Assembly: GCA_026724425.1 (NCBI GenBank)
Contig: JAIUCV010000009.1
Span: 17,557,294-17,621,293, forward strand
Reading direction: 5' to 3'
Source: Erythrophleum ivorense
Lineage: Eukaryota; Streptophyta; Magnoliopsida; Fabales; Fabaceae
DNA length: 64,000 nucleotides
Shown here: piece by piece, positions 1-12,739 of the stretch
Position numbering within the stretch: the stretch's first letter is position 1
Layout of the letters: the number at the start of each line of letters is the position of its first letter
Position numbers and translations under genes: made by a program
The notes under the pieces: model-generated
Seen by the model: only the letters and a program-made list of their open reading frames with translations
Database searches by the model: none
What the model was told of the DNA's origin: nothing

Positions 1-825
1 CACCTTAAAATTGGCCTAACCAAAGCTAAAATCTGAAGCCCAAATAGAGTTAGACCTTAGAGCAACCCATGACCCATATTTGACCTAACTAAAACCCAAC
101 TTAAACCCTAATGCTTCAGCCACCTCTCCATTTGCTGAAACACAAACATCCATCTCAAAATTCAGAGGTCCAAAGGAGGCTCTAGGGTTCTTGGCATAAA
201 TCTACCATTTCTCATCTCTAAGCTCAAAATCAGCCAAGGTAATAGTTATATAACTTAATCCTCTCATCTTTCTCTTCATTTTGGTCCAATTAGTTTTTTA
301 TTTGGAGTATTTTCACCATATCCAAAATCTGAAATATAGGTGTTTGGGGATTTTCCTAATGAAATTCGTAGGTTGAGGCTAGGGCTGTCTTTAGATAGAT
401 ATGAGCTCTTCTTTTTCAGGTAATTCTGCTGATTTGAGACCTTAATGACTTGATTATAATATGGGTATTAATTTTGTACGAATTTGATTAGGATTTTGGA
501 TGAAATATTGACCTTTTCTGGTAGAGGACACTTCAATCCGAATTTGGGACTTATAGTGGCTAGGTAAGTGATTCTTAAGTAGTCATTAGCATTTTAAATT
601 CTTTGGGTACTGATTGCAACTGTTAATGACAAATTAGAGTAGTAATTCTATGATGCTATGGTTATAGGGAGATTTCTACACCATTGGTGACTATTGCAAT
701 TATCTACAAGTAAGGTAACTGGATTTATATTAATTCCATGTATATATCTGATTTAATTTAATATGTTGTTGTACACGAATGATTTGAAATGTTGAATGAA
801 TTGGTTAGCTATCTATTGAATTGTG

Positions 826-995
826 ATTGGACCTTGTGAGTCTATGGTGGAGCTGTGGTGCGGCTGCCACCTGTGCATGTGCTTCGATCGAGCACCGGGT
901 TATGATCAAACCCCAGATGCACCGAGCCCTGGTTGTGCTCAATGAGAAGTAGGTGCCATGGACGGGCCTCTCCGGTGTTAATGACCTTTAACATA
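826..995 (+). repeat. Conserved GC-richer block inside F1 LTR
   Basis: About 170 bases with the recognisable core CTTCGATCGAGCACCGGG, found at the equivalent place in all six F1 LTR copies of this window (also 3680-3850, 15305-15475, 27250-27425, 52553-52725, 60248-60412). It is clearly less AT-rich than the LTR around it. A short sense-strand reading frame runs through some copies but is closed by a stop or a frame change in others, so coding is not supported. Its role is unknown. Confidence 0.8.
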
Positions 996-1796
996 TGTAA
1001 ATATGATTACTAGTATGGGATGGTAATCATGATAGCCTACTTGTTTCATTTACTGTTATGACTGGTATTTTGCTGATGCTTATGTGTAATTATGCTTATA
1101 TGCTAATTAAACTAGAATATATGATGGAATTACCTTGGTTACTGAGATTTATGTCTCACCTTGTTTCATGGGATTAACATTTCAGGTGAAGGTTCTTCGG
1201 GTAAGGATAAGGGGAAGCAAGTGGATGAAAATCCATGAGCTCCGGCATATGAGGAGAAGGCTACACTTAGGCTAACTTATTTAGTGTAGATGTTAAATTT
1301 TGTATTCCTTATGGTATAGCATCATCATGTATTCATGTTGCCAAGTGTAGGCATTCATATTTTGCTTGGTTGAAATGTAACCATTATGGATTTAGGTCTT
1401 ATTATAGTTAGATATTGATGTATGAACTTGTAGTATCATATATATAGTTTTGTTGAAATTGTGATATGGTTTACCATATGGGAATTGTAGTCATGTGATG
1501 CATTGGAAGTGGACATAAACTATTGATGAATGAAATCTCTATAGAATGTACATGGGATGTTAAATGTTGCTAATGCATGTGTTCTTGCTATCATTAATCT
1601 ATGAATTTGCTGATATGAGATAGTTGGGCAATTAGGATATAGTACTTACGTTTTAAATTAGAAATGGAGAGTTAGATGAGTAAATAAGGTAAGAAACTAC
1701 TATTAGAGTCATATAAAATGAGAGAAAATAGTTCTAGAGTGTCCCTAAGATGAGAGCTAGAGTGTGTGGGATGAAATTTGGGTGATGTAGTCACAG

Positions 1797-2235
1797 GAGG
1801 GAGTCACGCTGCGGCTAAAAAGGCTTCGCCACGACCAAATGAGTAACAGAGTCGAGGGGTGCTGCGGCATAACACATCTCGCTAAGGCGCAAGAGAAGAA
1901 AATTGGTCTAGGGAGTGACAATAGCGAGGAGCGCCACGACGTAAAGCGAAAAAAAAATCGCCCAGGAGGGTAACATAACTGAAACTCGCTGTGGCGTAAG
2001 TCGTGGAAATTAATAAAGGGTTGCACAGTAGCAAAACTCGCCGCGGCGCAAACGTATTGCGTCGAGGCGAGATTCGTGGAATTGAGAACAGTAGCTCCAA
2101 GAGGCATTTCTGCCGCGGCGCCACGTAGGTTGGCCGTTGCGAGGGTCCAACTCGTCGATGCGAGGGTTGTGAAATTTTTCCAATAATTTCAAAAAGCAAC
2201 TTGGCCGTGACGGGGAAGGTATAGGCCGTGGCATA
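1797..2235 (+). repeat. CpG-rich degenerate repeat block inside F1 LTR
   Basis: Many irregularly spaced variants of GCCGCGGCG or GCTGCGGC (for example at 1809, 2040, 2111) lie in an otherwise AT-rich LTR. The same block occurs in the other F1 copies at 2561-2885, 14085-14480, 26115-26460, 53530-53915 and 61225-61400. In some copies many CG pairs have become TG or CA. The block opens several overlapping spurious reading frames. Confidence 0.75.
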
Positions 2236-2555
2236 AGTCCCCAAACTCATACCCTTAGCCTAGAAACCCCAATTTCTTCAATGATAATGCTAGGAAATGA
2301 TATAGGGATACTTGTGGAAGGTTTTTGTGTGTGGAAATTGATGAATGGATGAATCATAAACCCCTCATGGTAGTATGATTTCTTTTATGCATCTTAGTTC
2401 AGGTTGTGGTTGTTTAGTGATGACTCTAGCATCAAGGTTCAAATCTTCTTGTATTTTCATAATGTAACAAAATGTAACGACTCCAAACCTTGATCATTAA
2501 TTATTAATTGTATATTTAACCATAATTACAATGATTGGAAGATAAGGTTATCACA

Positions 2556-4922
2556 AGTTGGACCATCGCTGCGGCCAGCCTACGTGGCGCCGCAGTGGAA
2601 ATGCCTCCTAGGACTACTATTCAAATTCCCACGATTCTTGCCTCGATAGAAAACTCTTGCGCCACGGCGAGGATCACTACTGGACACTCCTTACCTAGTT
2701 TCCTCATCTAGCACTACAGTAGGACCTGTTGCGCCACAGTGAGGTTTCTCTTTGCTACCCTCCTGGGCAATTTTTTTTGCATTGAGCCACGGCGAGATTC
2801 CTCAAGTCGCGATATTCCTCGCCACTATCACTCTCTAGGCTGCGGCGAGGCCTTCCTGGCTGCGGCGTGACTCGCTCCTGTAACTACATCTCTCAAATTT
2901 CATTCCATGCACTCTAATTCTCTTCTTAGGAATACCTTAAGACCACTTCCCCTCATATTATATGACTCTAATGGTATTAATGTACTTTATTTACCTAGCT
3001 ATTCTACCATTACCAATTCAAAACTTAAATACTAATTCCTACTCATCCAGCTACCATATGTCAACAAATTCATAGATTACCAATAGCAGAATTTCATAAG
3101 CTTTCAACAATTATCATTCAAATATGCATTCCCTTAAAGATTTCATGCAACATTGATTCAAATCCATAATCTCATATATCCCATGATGACTTTCCCAATA
3201 GTAAACCATATCATGAATTCAACAAAGTTCATATATCAGATACTATAAGTTCATACATCCAAAATCAAGCTATATTGAGACTTAACTCCTTAATAAATAC
3301 ATTCCAACTAATCAAAATATAAATGCCTACACTTGGCAATATAGATACATGATGATGCTATACAAAGGTTAACAAAATTAGCATCTACTTTATTCCACTT
3401 AGACCAAGTGTAGCTCTCCACACCAGGCTTCAGCTCATGGATGTTCATCCACTTGCTTGCCTTTATCCTTATCCGAAGAACCTTCACCTGAAATATTAAT
3501 CCCATGAAACGAGGTGAGATGAGAATCTTAGTAACTAAAGAAATTTCCATTCATGATATCCAATTTAATTAACATATATGCATGAATCAAGATCAAAATC
3601 AAAATCATATTAGCCATATCAATAAAGGAAATGGTTAGGCTACTATGATTACCATCCTATATTAGCAATCATAATTCCACATGTTAAAGGCCAATAACAC
3701 CGAGAGAGGCCCGTCCACGGCACCTACTCCCCAATGAGCACAATCAGGGCTCAGTGCATCTGGAGCTTGATTATAACCCGGTGCCCGATCAAAGCACATG
3801 CACGGGTGGCAGCTGCACCACAGCTCCACCATGGACTCACAAGGTCCAAACATAATACAATAGATAGCCAACCAATTCATTAAGCATTTCAAATCATTCA
3901 TGTATAGAAAATATAAAATTAAAGTAGATATATGCATGGAATTAATACAGTCCTGGTTACCTCACTTGTAGACAAATTTGTAAAAGCCACCAGTGGTACA
4001 AAATTCTCCCCACACTACAAAGTCCCAAATTCGGAATGGAGGTGTCCTCTACCAGAAACTTCAATATATCACTCTAAATCTTAAGCAAATTCCTGAAAAA
4101 TTAATACCCATACTATAATCCAATTATTAGGGTCTCAAACCAACAGAAATACCTTTAAAAAAAAAGTTTATACTTACCTAATGTCAGCCCTAGCCTTAAC
4201 CTACGAAATTTTACCATGGAAACATCAAATGGCAAGTTTCAGATTTTGGGTGTGGGTGAAAGTGCTCCAATTGGAACATTAATCGGGTCAAATTAAAGAG
4301 AAAGATGAGAGGATTAAGCTATATAACTATTACCTTAGCTGAATCTTGCTCTAGAAATGGAAACTGGTGGATTCCTTGCTCCAAACCCTAGCCTCCCTTT
4401 AAACCTCTGAATTTCTCTTTTGTGTTTTTGTGTTCTGTAGAATGGGGGTGGCTGAGTTAGTTTTTAGGGTTCAAGTTAGGTTTTTTATGGGTTATGGGCT
4501 ACTCCAATGATCTAACTCCAAATGAGCTTCAGACTTAAGCTTTTTTGGGCCAGCTTTCATGTGTTGGGCAACTGGGTTTTAATTGGGTTAAGCCAAGTTT
4601 TAAGAGCTCAAAGGATTTGGGTCTACACAAAGGTTGTTGGGCCAATTATAAGAGCCTATAAAAGGTGGATCTTGGGCCTCTATCATATTGAATCAAATTG
4701 GGCCTGCACCTAACATATTAAGCTTCCATTAGCCTCTTATCATGATCTCCTACATTAATTTAGGCCTAGTTAAAGTTTCTATCCTAGTTAAATCTCAAAC
4801 TTATATTAATAATTTATCTCTCTAAAATTTTCATTCACTTAACTTACCCGATTATTCCATATTAATTATTCTTATTAACTAAAATCCATGATTAACACCT
4901 TAATTAATTTTGAGATGTTACA
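2556..4922 (-). mobile_element. Truncated F1-family LTR, inverted
   Basis: The reverse complement of F1 LTR sequence: it begins at a point equivalent to base 2152 of the left copy and runs to the LTR 5' end, GATGTTACA at 4914-4922 (TGTAACATC on the minus strand). Roughly the last 400 bases of the LTR are missing from this side. The simplest reading is that the + copy (1-2555) inserted into this one, so the missing part lies left of the window. Beyond 4922 there is no polypurine tract, so this is a solo LTR or a 5' LTR rather than a 3' LTR. It holds the conserved block at about 3680-3850 and a TATA-like CTATAAAAGG near 4655. A 91-codon minus-strand frame at 3662-3937 is LTR sequence. Confidence 0.85.
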
Positions 4923-5335
4923 ATTTTAAATTGTCATATCTCTCTCTCTCTATTCATGTCCATTTTAGACAAACTTAGTGGTATTAGAAAACTTATTTAA
5001 CAAGCTTTCCAACTATATACAGTTTACATCAAATAATTATGTGTAGTGAGAACATTAGCCCATGAAACTTTGTATTTTCATTACCAATTTTCTAAACTTT
5101 CAAGTTCAAATTTCTCTCTAATGGTTTATGTATTTCTACCAAATCCCTACCATAATATCCTCATGATATAGGCTACCTATGGTACAAGTGGCCTAATTTG
5201 GTCTTTATCAAAATCTACCATTATAGGGGTTTTAAGGTTCAATTATGATTTTTTTATTTTTAGTGTATATTTCACAATTATAATCATAAAGAACATATGC
5301 ACAATATATGGAGATTGAGATTTGAGCCAACCTAA
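4923..5335 (-). mobile_element. Leader remnant of a Copia-like element
   Basis: This stretch lies immediately downstream, on the minus strand, of the primer site at 5336-5347. By position it is the start of an internal region, cut at 4922 by the F1 LTR. It is AT-rich with no open frame and no recognisable gag. A short TC run (4939-4951) is at its left end. Assignment rests only on its place next to the LTR and primer site. Confidence 0.4.
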
Positions 5336-5347
5336 CTCTAATACCAA
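5336..5347 (-). other. Primer-binding site, initiator Met-tRNA type
   Basis: On the minus strand this reads TTGGTATTAGAG, directly after an LTR ending in CA. It matches the plant initiator Met-tRNA complement (TGGTATCAGAGC type) except for one C-to-T change. Confidence 0.6.
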
Positions 5348-5836
5348 TGAAGGAAATTTACAAGATGGATCTGAGTACTTACCTATTTGTAGCAAAAATG
5401 GATCTTGCTCAAAAACTCTACCCCACATGATTCAAATAAAAGGCACTAATAGATTTCTTATGATCTTTTTACAATGGATAGCACTATGCCAAAAAGGAGG
5501 AGAGATTTCTCATCAATGTGTTTTTCTTGTCTCTTTGTTTCTTTCCATTTTCTTAAAAAAAAGAGTAAAGAGAGATAGAGGGAAAATAATTCCACACACT
5601 GCACACTTTCCACAATCACACTCTTTCATGCTAATTGTTAATTTTCAAAAAATTATTGACCACATCCCCCTTTTTATTAGTAAAATAACTTCCTTTTTAA
5701 ATTTGAATTATGAAATTCAAATAACATTAATTTAATAATTAATAAATTCTTAATTAATTAATTTATTTGTTAATTTCCTTTCAAGAAATTGAGTTGAGTC
5801 ATAGGTCAACACATCAAAGGTGTCTCATTTTCCAAC
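5348..5836 (-). mobile_element. Copia-like LTR, 489 bp, 5' LTR
   Basis: On the minus strand it starts TGTTGGAAAATGAG and ends TTTCCTTCA, giving the usual TG...CA ends, and is followed at once by a primer-binding site. The short length and TGTTGG start are typical of plant Copia elements. The rest of the element would continue left past the F1 LTRs. The plus-strand 137-codon open frame at 5322-5735 crosses the LTR boundary and the primer site and is not a gene. No second LTR is in the window, so the boundary comes from sequence signals only. Confidence 0.6.
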
Positions 5837-6721
5837 ACTTATTGTTATATCTACCGGATCAAAGTTTTGGCATATCCTAGAAAAATGACTATTTCTAAAG
5901 GCTGGGCTACAATTGCAACTTGAAAGAATTGATTATCATGCTCAACTTAATTAGCTAATATTCTTTCTCCTTTAATATTTCCTTGATTTCTTTACAAACA
6001 TCAAATTCTAATTAATTAGTTTCATGCCAAGGTCCTTATTATATATATCTTTGGAAGCTTCCTCTGTTGCTTTCAAATCTCTTAGATATACACTCTCATC
6101 ACTAAATTTCCCATGAGCTTGGAACATTTTTCCTTTGTGGCAAGATTTTCTTTTCTTTCTTTTGGTCAATTTCCTTTAATGCCAAAAGAGACATTATCCA
6201 ATTCTAATGTATCAATGGCATAGATAAATAGGCAAAAAGTCATCCTAAAGAGAACAATTGCTAAAGAATTTTGCTAGGCTTCTCTATGATTGTAAACAAT
6301 CTTTTAATGGTGCTACAAATCTAATTTATTAGAGCCACAAGTGTAATTGTGTAGTTCGAAGTTTTATGCCCCTTAAAAACTTTCTTTTACCAATGCCATT
6401 CTATGGTGGAATTAAAAGCTTACATTACCTGAAATTCTTAAAAGTTGACATGGATGAGGGATGTCAATGAAGTATTTTACTTTTAACATATCATCATAAC
6501 TTTAAATGCTTACCAATGTCTCTTGCCTTTTTCATTTTTGCCTTCATTGCATATTGCTTTGACAAATTTTTCCATCTTTATTGTTTTGGTAAAATCTTTA
6601 GGGCATCTTTATAAATGGTTGCACTAGTGTAATTACAATGTGCCACAGTAAGAGAAAAATTACGTGATGATGACATGTCATAATATGCTAACTAAATGCT
6701 TGTTGATAAAAAAGAGGAGAT
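5837..6721. other. Unassigned AT-rich sequence
   Basis: No open frame of note, no RNA gene and no repeat shared with the rest of the window. The last bases (6708-6721) are purine-rich and could be the polypurine tract of the possible LTR starting at 6722. Confidence 0.4.
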
Positions 6722-9070
6722 TGTTGATGAAAAATCTCCAAAGGGATTTTGAGATGGTTTTGATTATGTCAAACAATACTTTCAAGAAAAATCAACTTAA
6801 GCCAAAGTGACTTTAAGGAAAAATGTTTTAGGAAAATGTTATCTTAGAAAAATATTTTTTGAAACTTTGTTGGTGTAATCAATTATTGGCTAAATGTACT
6901 TTGTTAATTAAGTCTCCATGTGCTTGAAACAAATATGCTTCATTGATGTAAATCATGAGGGTCAAAGAAGTGTCAAAGAAAATAGGGCCAAAGGTATTTC
7001 AAAGAAAATCACGTGGGCCAACTCCTTATTAATGGAAAATCATCTTTGTAACTTGGGCCAAATTTGTTTTATCATATGTTTATTTGGTTATTAAAGTGTT
7101 GGGTTATGAACTGCATTTATAAGACCAAGATGTTTTACCAAGAAAGTGCCTAAGTATTATTTAAGCCATAATGTGTTTTAAAAGTTTTCACAATTTTGGG
7201 TCAAAGGAGTTTTGAAGAAAAATATTTAGCCAAAAAATGCTTGTCTTGATCTTAGCCAAAAGCATATTAGGAAAAATGTTTGAGAAAATTAGTTTTAAAA
7301 CAAAGTTGCTTTTTTTGGCATAATGTGTTTAGGCCTAACACATTTTTAATGAAAGTGTTCAAAGGCCCAATTAGAATTTCTACAAGAGTCCCAAATGCCT
7401 TTACCATGTAATTTTATAATGATGGCCTAAAATAGAAGTAAAGCAAGTTAGGCCCGTAAAGCTTGTCATTGAAAGCTAACTTTGGTCTTTGTCCTCTTGT
7501 GCCTAACATGCAAAAGATGGAATACATCAATGATATTAAGGAAAATGTCATAATCTTTCTTAAGAATGCAAATAAAGTACAACACTTAGCACTTCAATGA
7601 AAAGTGGAAAAGTTGCTATCACATTGTCCTATCCTACCTATTACTTGGTATTACTCTCAAGAAAAAGGGAAATTCAAAAAGCTTGAATAGGAAAAAAAAA
7701 CTCTCTCACTTTGCTTTGCTTGGTTCAGCTTCATAGAGAGACAAAGTTTGAAGAAAGAAACCATTAAAGAAGAGATGCTCTAATCAAACATTAAGGAAGC
7801 TTATGTAATGGTCTAAAATTTTTATGAAGAAATACTAGCCATTGGAAGGACTTAAAGATGAAGAAAGAGTGCCTATCCTGAGTAAAAACTCTTTACAACT
7901 AGTTACTATTTAAAGAGAAGAGCTTTAAAGAAGAAAAATATAGTGAAGAGAAAAATGAAAGCATTATGTATTTTGGAGATATTCTTTTCATCTATTTGGT
8001 TGCTTGATAGTTGTGATTGTTTCAATTAAACATATGCTCTAAATGTGAAAGAATCCAAAGTAATGATTTGTATGCTCTGTGTGAGCTATATTGAGTGTTT
8101 ATTATGAACTTAGGCCTAACTTGTGCACCTTTCTTAAGCTTCACTTCAGCTATTAAAAACTTATGAGAATCCTAATGACTTATGTGAGGTTATAAAAGTC
8201 CTTGGGGCTGATCCTAGTGTATTAGGTTACTTTGGTAATTAGGTTGTAAAATTCAATTAGCTAATCTTAAGTATATGTCATCTCAAATTGCTCAGGTGGT
8301 AAAACACAATAGTACGATCTCTTGAGGCTTCCTTGGTAATTAGGAAGTAAAAGTCCTTGAACTAATCCTTGGCAAAAGATTGCCTAGTTGTAATTGTGAT
8401 TATTGTTATATAAAAATCCCTTGATATACCTAAGGACAATATATAAGATCATAGTAGTCTGAACTAGTATAAATATTATGTTATAATTTTCTTGCAACCT
8501 TATACTCTTATGTTTGTAGTTCTTGCACATTCTAAATTTTTGAAAAATGTTTACAAAAAATTTCTGGTCACAATACTTATTTGAAAGTTGCATAAGTTTT
8601 CCCATATATGACTTTCACATGACTTTTCAAGATCTAGATTTCTTTAAGTTAAGGTTCCTTATTTAATGTGATACTTGGCAAGCCATTTTTTAGAAGTCAA
8701 AAGTCTTGTCAGAATTTGTGATTTCTTTTTAAATGAAATTGAAGATTTCATCAAATTTATAGGTCAAGTCATTTTTTAGAAACATGATTTTAATACTCTT
8801 TAAGAACTCATGCTTCCTATGATTAATTGTTTTCATAAAAAGATTTAAGAGGCCAATTTTTCTTTGTGCATAATTCTATTCTTATTTTGCTTTTTTCAAT
8901 CATTCGAATTACAAAAGTTGAAAGAAATATTTATTTATATGCAGGTGTTTCAACTTATGATTAAGTTTTTTGAAAATTAAGATTTTAGCATTTACACAGC
9001 ATTTTAGGAAATTAATTTTGAGATAATATTGCAAGAAGCAAATATTTTGAAAAGGGGGATAAATTGTTAA
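6722..9070 (+). mobile_element. Possible degraded Copia (SIRE-like) LTR and 3' end remnants
   Basis: Two places look like the 3' junction of SIRE-type Copia elements, a polypurine tract followed by TGTTG or TTGTT. One is AAAAAAGAGGAGA before TGTTGATGAAAAATC at 6722. The other is AAAAGGGGGATAA before TTGTTAAAAATC near 9060. The sequence between has an LTR-like character (CT-rich leader near 7695-7730, repeated short direct motifs near 8160-8360) but no primer site, no clear LTR end and no coding trace. I cannot fix the boundaries. It could equally be other decayed repeat DNA. Confidence 0.3.
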
Positions 9071-10869
9071 AAATCTAATACATCCTTTTCTTGGACTCTT
9101 TTGGTGCTAACAATGCCTACTTGAAATAATTTATTATATTTACATTATAACCCAATGTTTTTGTTTATAAAAATATAAATACAACAAATTATTTTAGGTT
9201 GGAATCCTGTCAACAAATTTTGATACATCATTGTCATGTGTCTTTCTCTTAATATGCCACATAGTGATTGCACTAGTGCAAACCACTTTTAAGATGTACC
9301 AAAGAATTTATCTTATTTATCATGATCGAAGGAGATATGAGAACATGTAGGAAATCCATATATTTGAAAAAAATTACTAAAATTAAGTGAAAAACATAAA
9401 AATTAAGTAAAATTATAAAAATTTAACACAATATAATCTTATTTCTAAATACATCTTTTAAAAATTAATATTAAAATTAATTAGTATAAATTATACATAT
9501 ATAGATATATATATATAGAAGGGACATAAAATAATTAAAATTTTCAAAGAAAATTAATAATTTTAATATTGTAAAAGCGGATAAAATGTATAAAGTTTGC
9601 CTTAGTTTTTGTATTATGAATGAGAGTAATATACCTTAGTGTAAGGGAATAATTTCCTCATTTCCATCTTTTGTAATGCAATTCCTATTTAGGTGAGGGT
9701 TGCATATAGACCGAGTTGGGTTTTGGCCTAACATGCTATCTAGCTTGCTTTAACACCCTGTTAATTTTTTTAGGCATAGGTGGCCTAGTTTAATTTAGCA
9801 TTAAGGCAGATAGCGTTAGTTTGGCCAACCATTTTTTTTGTCCATTTTTTTGGAAAAAAATTATAAAATATCTCTTAAAAAATAATTTTTTTATATAAGT
9901 TTGTATAAAATTACATTTTACCCTTAAAAAATAAAAATTTTATATAAATATCTAAAAAATAATTTTTAATATATATATAACTAGGTTAAGTTGGGCTAAA
10001 TTAGTTAATACGATTGGCCCTAACTTGTCGTCCAATTTCTTTTTTGGTTGGATGAGGCCTTAAATAACTAGTTAGACCACTTGTGCAAATCTAATCTTGA
10101 CAAACATAAGACAAAAAATAGTTTACCATGCGTAAATTATATGAAGTTAATTTTGGCACCATTTGGCTTTAATATTTTTTTAGGTAAAGTAATCTAAATT
10201 TCAAAAAAAAAATGTAAATGCCTTTTTTTAAAAAACCTAGAGCCATTTATAAATGGATTAGATTTACGTACTAATCTCTAAGTATTTCATATTTATTATT
10301 AGATTTTTTAATAAAAATATAATTTATAAATTATAAATTGTAATGTACATTTAATTGACATATAAGTATTAGATAATGTCATAACAAAGATATAAAAGTT
10401 TTTGTCTGAGTTTTTTGTTAGTTTTCAAATATCTCTTAACTTTGAAAATTAGAAAATACCTATTCAATGATTCAAAATTTAAATTATTTTTTTCTCAATT
10501 AATCCCATTGATAAAAATGTTACTTTATACTTTGTTATTTGTATCTCATGACACACGACTATTTGTATGGAAACAATGACAAAATTTAAGATAGAATCTC
10601 TGTTACATGGTTAATAGAAATTTGATAAAAGAATTAAATTTTAAAAATTTATAATTTAAGAATTGGTTTTTAATTTTTAAAATTAGAGATAGTATTTAGA
10701 AATAACTCAAAAAGACTATTTATACATTTTTGCCTATGGAAATATGGAAGGTATCATAAAGGGAGTGTGGAATGCACATGAAAGGGAGTTTTTATTAACA
10801 GCCCTAAACGATCACATTTAGTTCTTCCCGCATATTGTTTTAGGTGCAGTGGGTGAACGCATGAGTTTG
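9071..10869. other. Unassigned, very AT-rich sequence
   Basis: Dominated by A and T runs (for example around 9480-9510, 9840-9980 and 10300-10340). I see no open frame, RNA gene or shared repeat. It is the flank into which the F2 solo LTR at 10875 inserted; bases 10870-10874 (GCTAC) are the left copy of that target duplication. Confidence 0.5.
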
Positions 10870-12739
10870 GCTACTATAACGTCTGATTTTCGTAAAAATG
10901 ACAGAAATGAATTGGTTATAAAAGGAAGTCCCCTAAATAAAAAGGTTTGAGGCCAAATAAAATTAGAGCAATAATCTAGACCTTAAATAATGAGAATACA
11001 AGACCCAAAGTGCCCTAGAAACAGAACTAGAATAGCTAAACGAAAATTTATAGAAACATAATAGCATTTTCGTAATTTTGTGTACTTTTTAGAAAACTCA
11101 GGACGGATTTTTAAATTGAAAAAATAAGTTTCTTGGGATTCTCAAAGGCCCTAAAAATCATAGAAATTCCCAGAACAGTTAAAACATCTCTGATTTATGT
11201 TTTAGAACGTTGATTAACCTAAACGTTGACCTATTCGTTTAGGAAGGTTTTTTGAATCCAATTTGAGTAAAACCAAAGATATTTTATAAGTTAGAGAATC
11301 TAAAGTTTATGATGAAGAAGATGGTTCTCGAAAAGGAGTTAAAATGAACCCAAAAGGAAATAGCCAAGAAAAGGGGACAAGAATAGAATTTTTAAAAAGA
11401 ATTCTTAAGAAGCCTTTCTTTATATATGTCATCCTCTTCTCTTCCTCATTTGAACTAACCTATGTTCTATCTAAAACTAGAGGAGAGACCAACTTCAAGA
11501 GGCATCCAAGAAGGGAGCAAAGGAGGAAGGAAATAATAGCAAAAAGGTAAGAAATTAAAGCTTTTCCATGCTTCTTTTTCCTTTAGTAAACTTATTCCCC
11601 TTCTTCTCATCTCTTCTCCCATGGTTTGGATGATTGAATTGGGGATGTTTTATGGTTGATTTGTAAAGGAGAAAGGAGAGTTGCAAGAGCTCCTAGAAGT
11701 ATAAGGAAGCACCTTAGAAAAGCTAGAAAATAAGGTAATTTTCTATGGATTTTGTTGCTTTCTCTTGCCTCCCTTTCCTTATGTATAGCCAACCTTGAGC
11801 CCAATCAAAAGGGAAGGAATTCTGTCCAAACCAAGATAGGATTAAGGGTTTTAGAGTGTGAGGATTAAGAAGATGCAATTAGAATTAAATAAGAAGTATT
11901 GGAGAATAAGTTATACTACCTACAGATTTTGGTGTACCTTGGCAAATATAAAGCTTCCTAAGGGTAATTTAATTTGTCTAAGAGTGTATTTGAGTTCTCA
12001 AGACACCTAGGAAGCCTCACATGAGCCAACTCCCTAAAGAAAAGTTGTAAAACTCCATAGGTCTTTAAGCTCCTCCATGTCTTGCCCTAAACTAGTTCTT
12101 GCACCTAAGGAGTGTTTTAAATTTTTCTAAGGCTAGAAAGGGACTAAATATGATAGATAAACATCAAAGGAAGCCTTGGAATGAATTTAGAAAGCATGGT
12201 TTGTGAGATGAAGGTGTAGGATCCATTTTAAGATATAAAAAGGTAACTTGTATTTAGGCTCCTTGAATTGAAATTGTGATGACTCCAAAGAGTCCAAATG
12301 GAATCAAGAGGCTTAAATTGAAAGAGAAATAAGAGCCAAGATCATGAATTCCAAGAATTGCTTCATTATGCCTTGTATGAAAACATAATGGAGCCATATG
12401 AGAAAGTAGCCTTACATAAAGTGTGTGTGATGCTAAAGCTTGCTTCAATGATGTAATTATGTCCCATTTGATGTGTTTAGGCCAAAAGAATTAAGTGCCA
12501 CCTAGTTGCAAGTGCTTGGCCAAAAAGGCGAAGAAGTGTTAATGAAAAAAAGTGTGTAAATCTTACTTCAAGGTAGCTCTCTAACCTTTCTCACATGCAT
12601 TACTTGGTTGTATTCTTGTCATTGAGTGCTTTTGTGTATGTTTGAATTATGAGAAATATATCTAGCCATTGCTTACATGTATGGTACCATTATGTTTCTT
12701 GAGATGAGTTTATGTATATAATATGGCTTGAATGGGTAT

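Larger units (their letters stand above)
1..2555 (+). mobile_element. F1-family Gypsy LTR, left end outside window
   Basis: This is an LTR of the same family as the complete element at 51337-61428. Base 1 aligns about 415 bases inside that LTR, and the two can be followed together to the shared end GGTTATCACA at 2546-2555. No primer-binding site follows the end; the next base enters an inverted F1 LTR. This copy is therefore a solo LTR or the 3' LTR of an element lying mostly to the left. It contains the conserved GC-richer block (about 826-995) and the CpG-rich block (about 1797-2235) described separately. Overlapping short reading frames on the minus strand at 1757-2250 are by-products of the CpG-rich block and not genes. 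The expected 5-bp target duplication would be AGTTG (2556-2560), with its partner outside the window. Confidence 0.85.

Noticed and set aside
1757..2250. Three overlapping minus-strand open frames (74-122 codons)
   Set aside because: They lie in the CpG-rich LTR block, which has few stops in any frame. The products have no domain, and the same block in other copies gives different frames.
3662..3937. 91-codon minus-strand frame with several Cys
   Set aside because: Part of the F1 LTR conserved block; the frame is stopped or shifted in other copies including the complete element, so it is not kept as a gene.
5322..5735. 137-codon open frame on the plus strand
   Set aside because: It runs antisense through a Copia-like LTR and across its primer-binding site; no protein signature.
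9480..9515. TA-rich run as a possible matrix-attachment or origin-like site
   Set aside because: Nothing beyond AT-richness supports it, and the whole flank is equally AT-rich.
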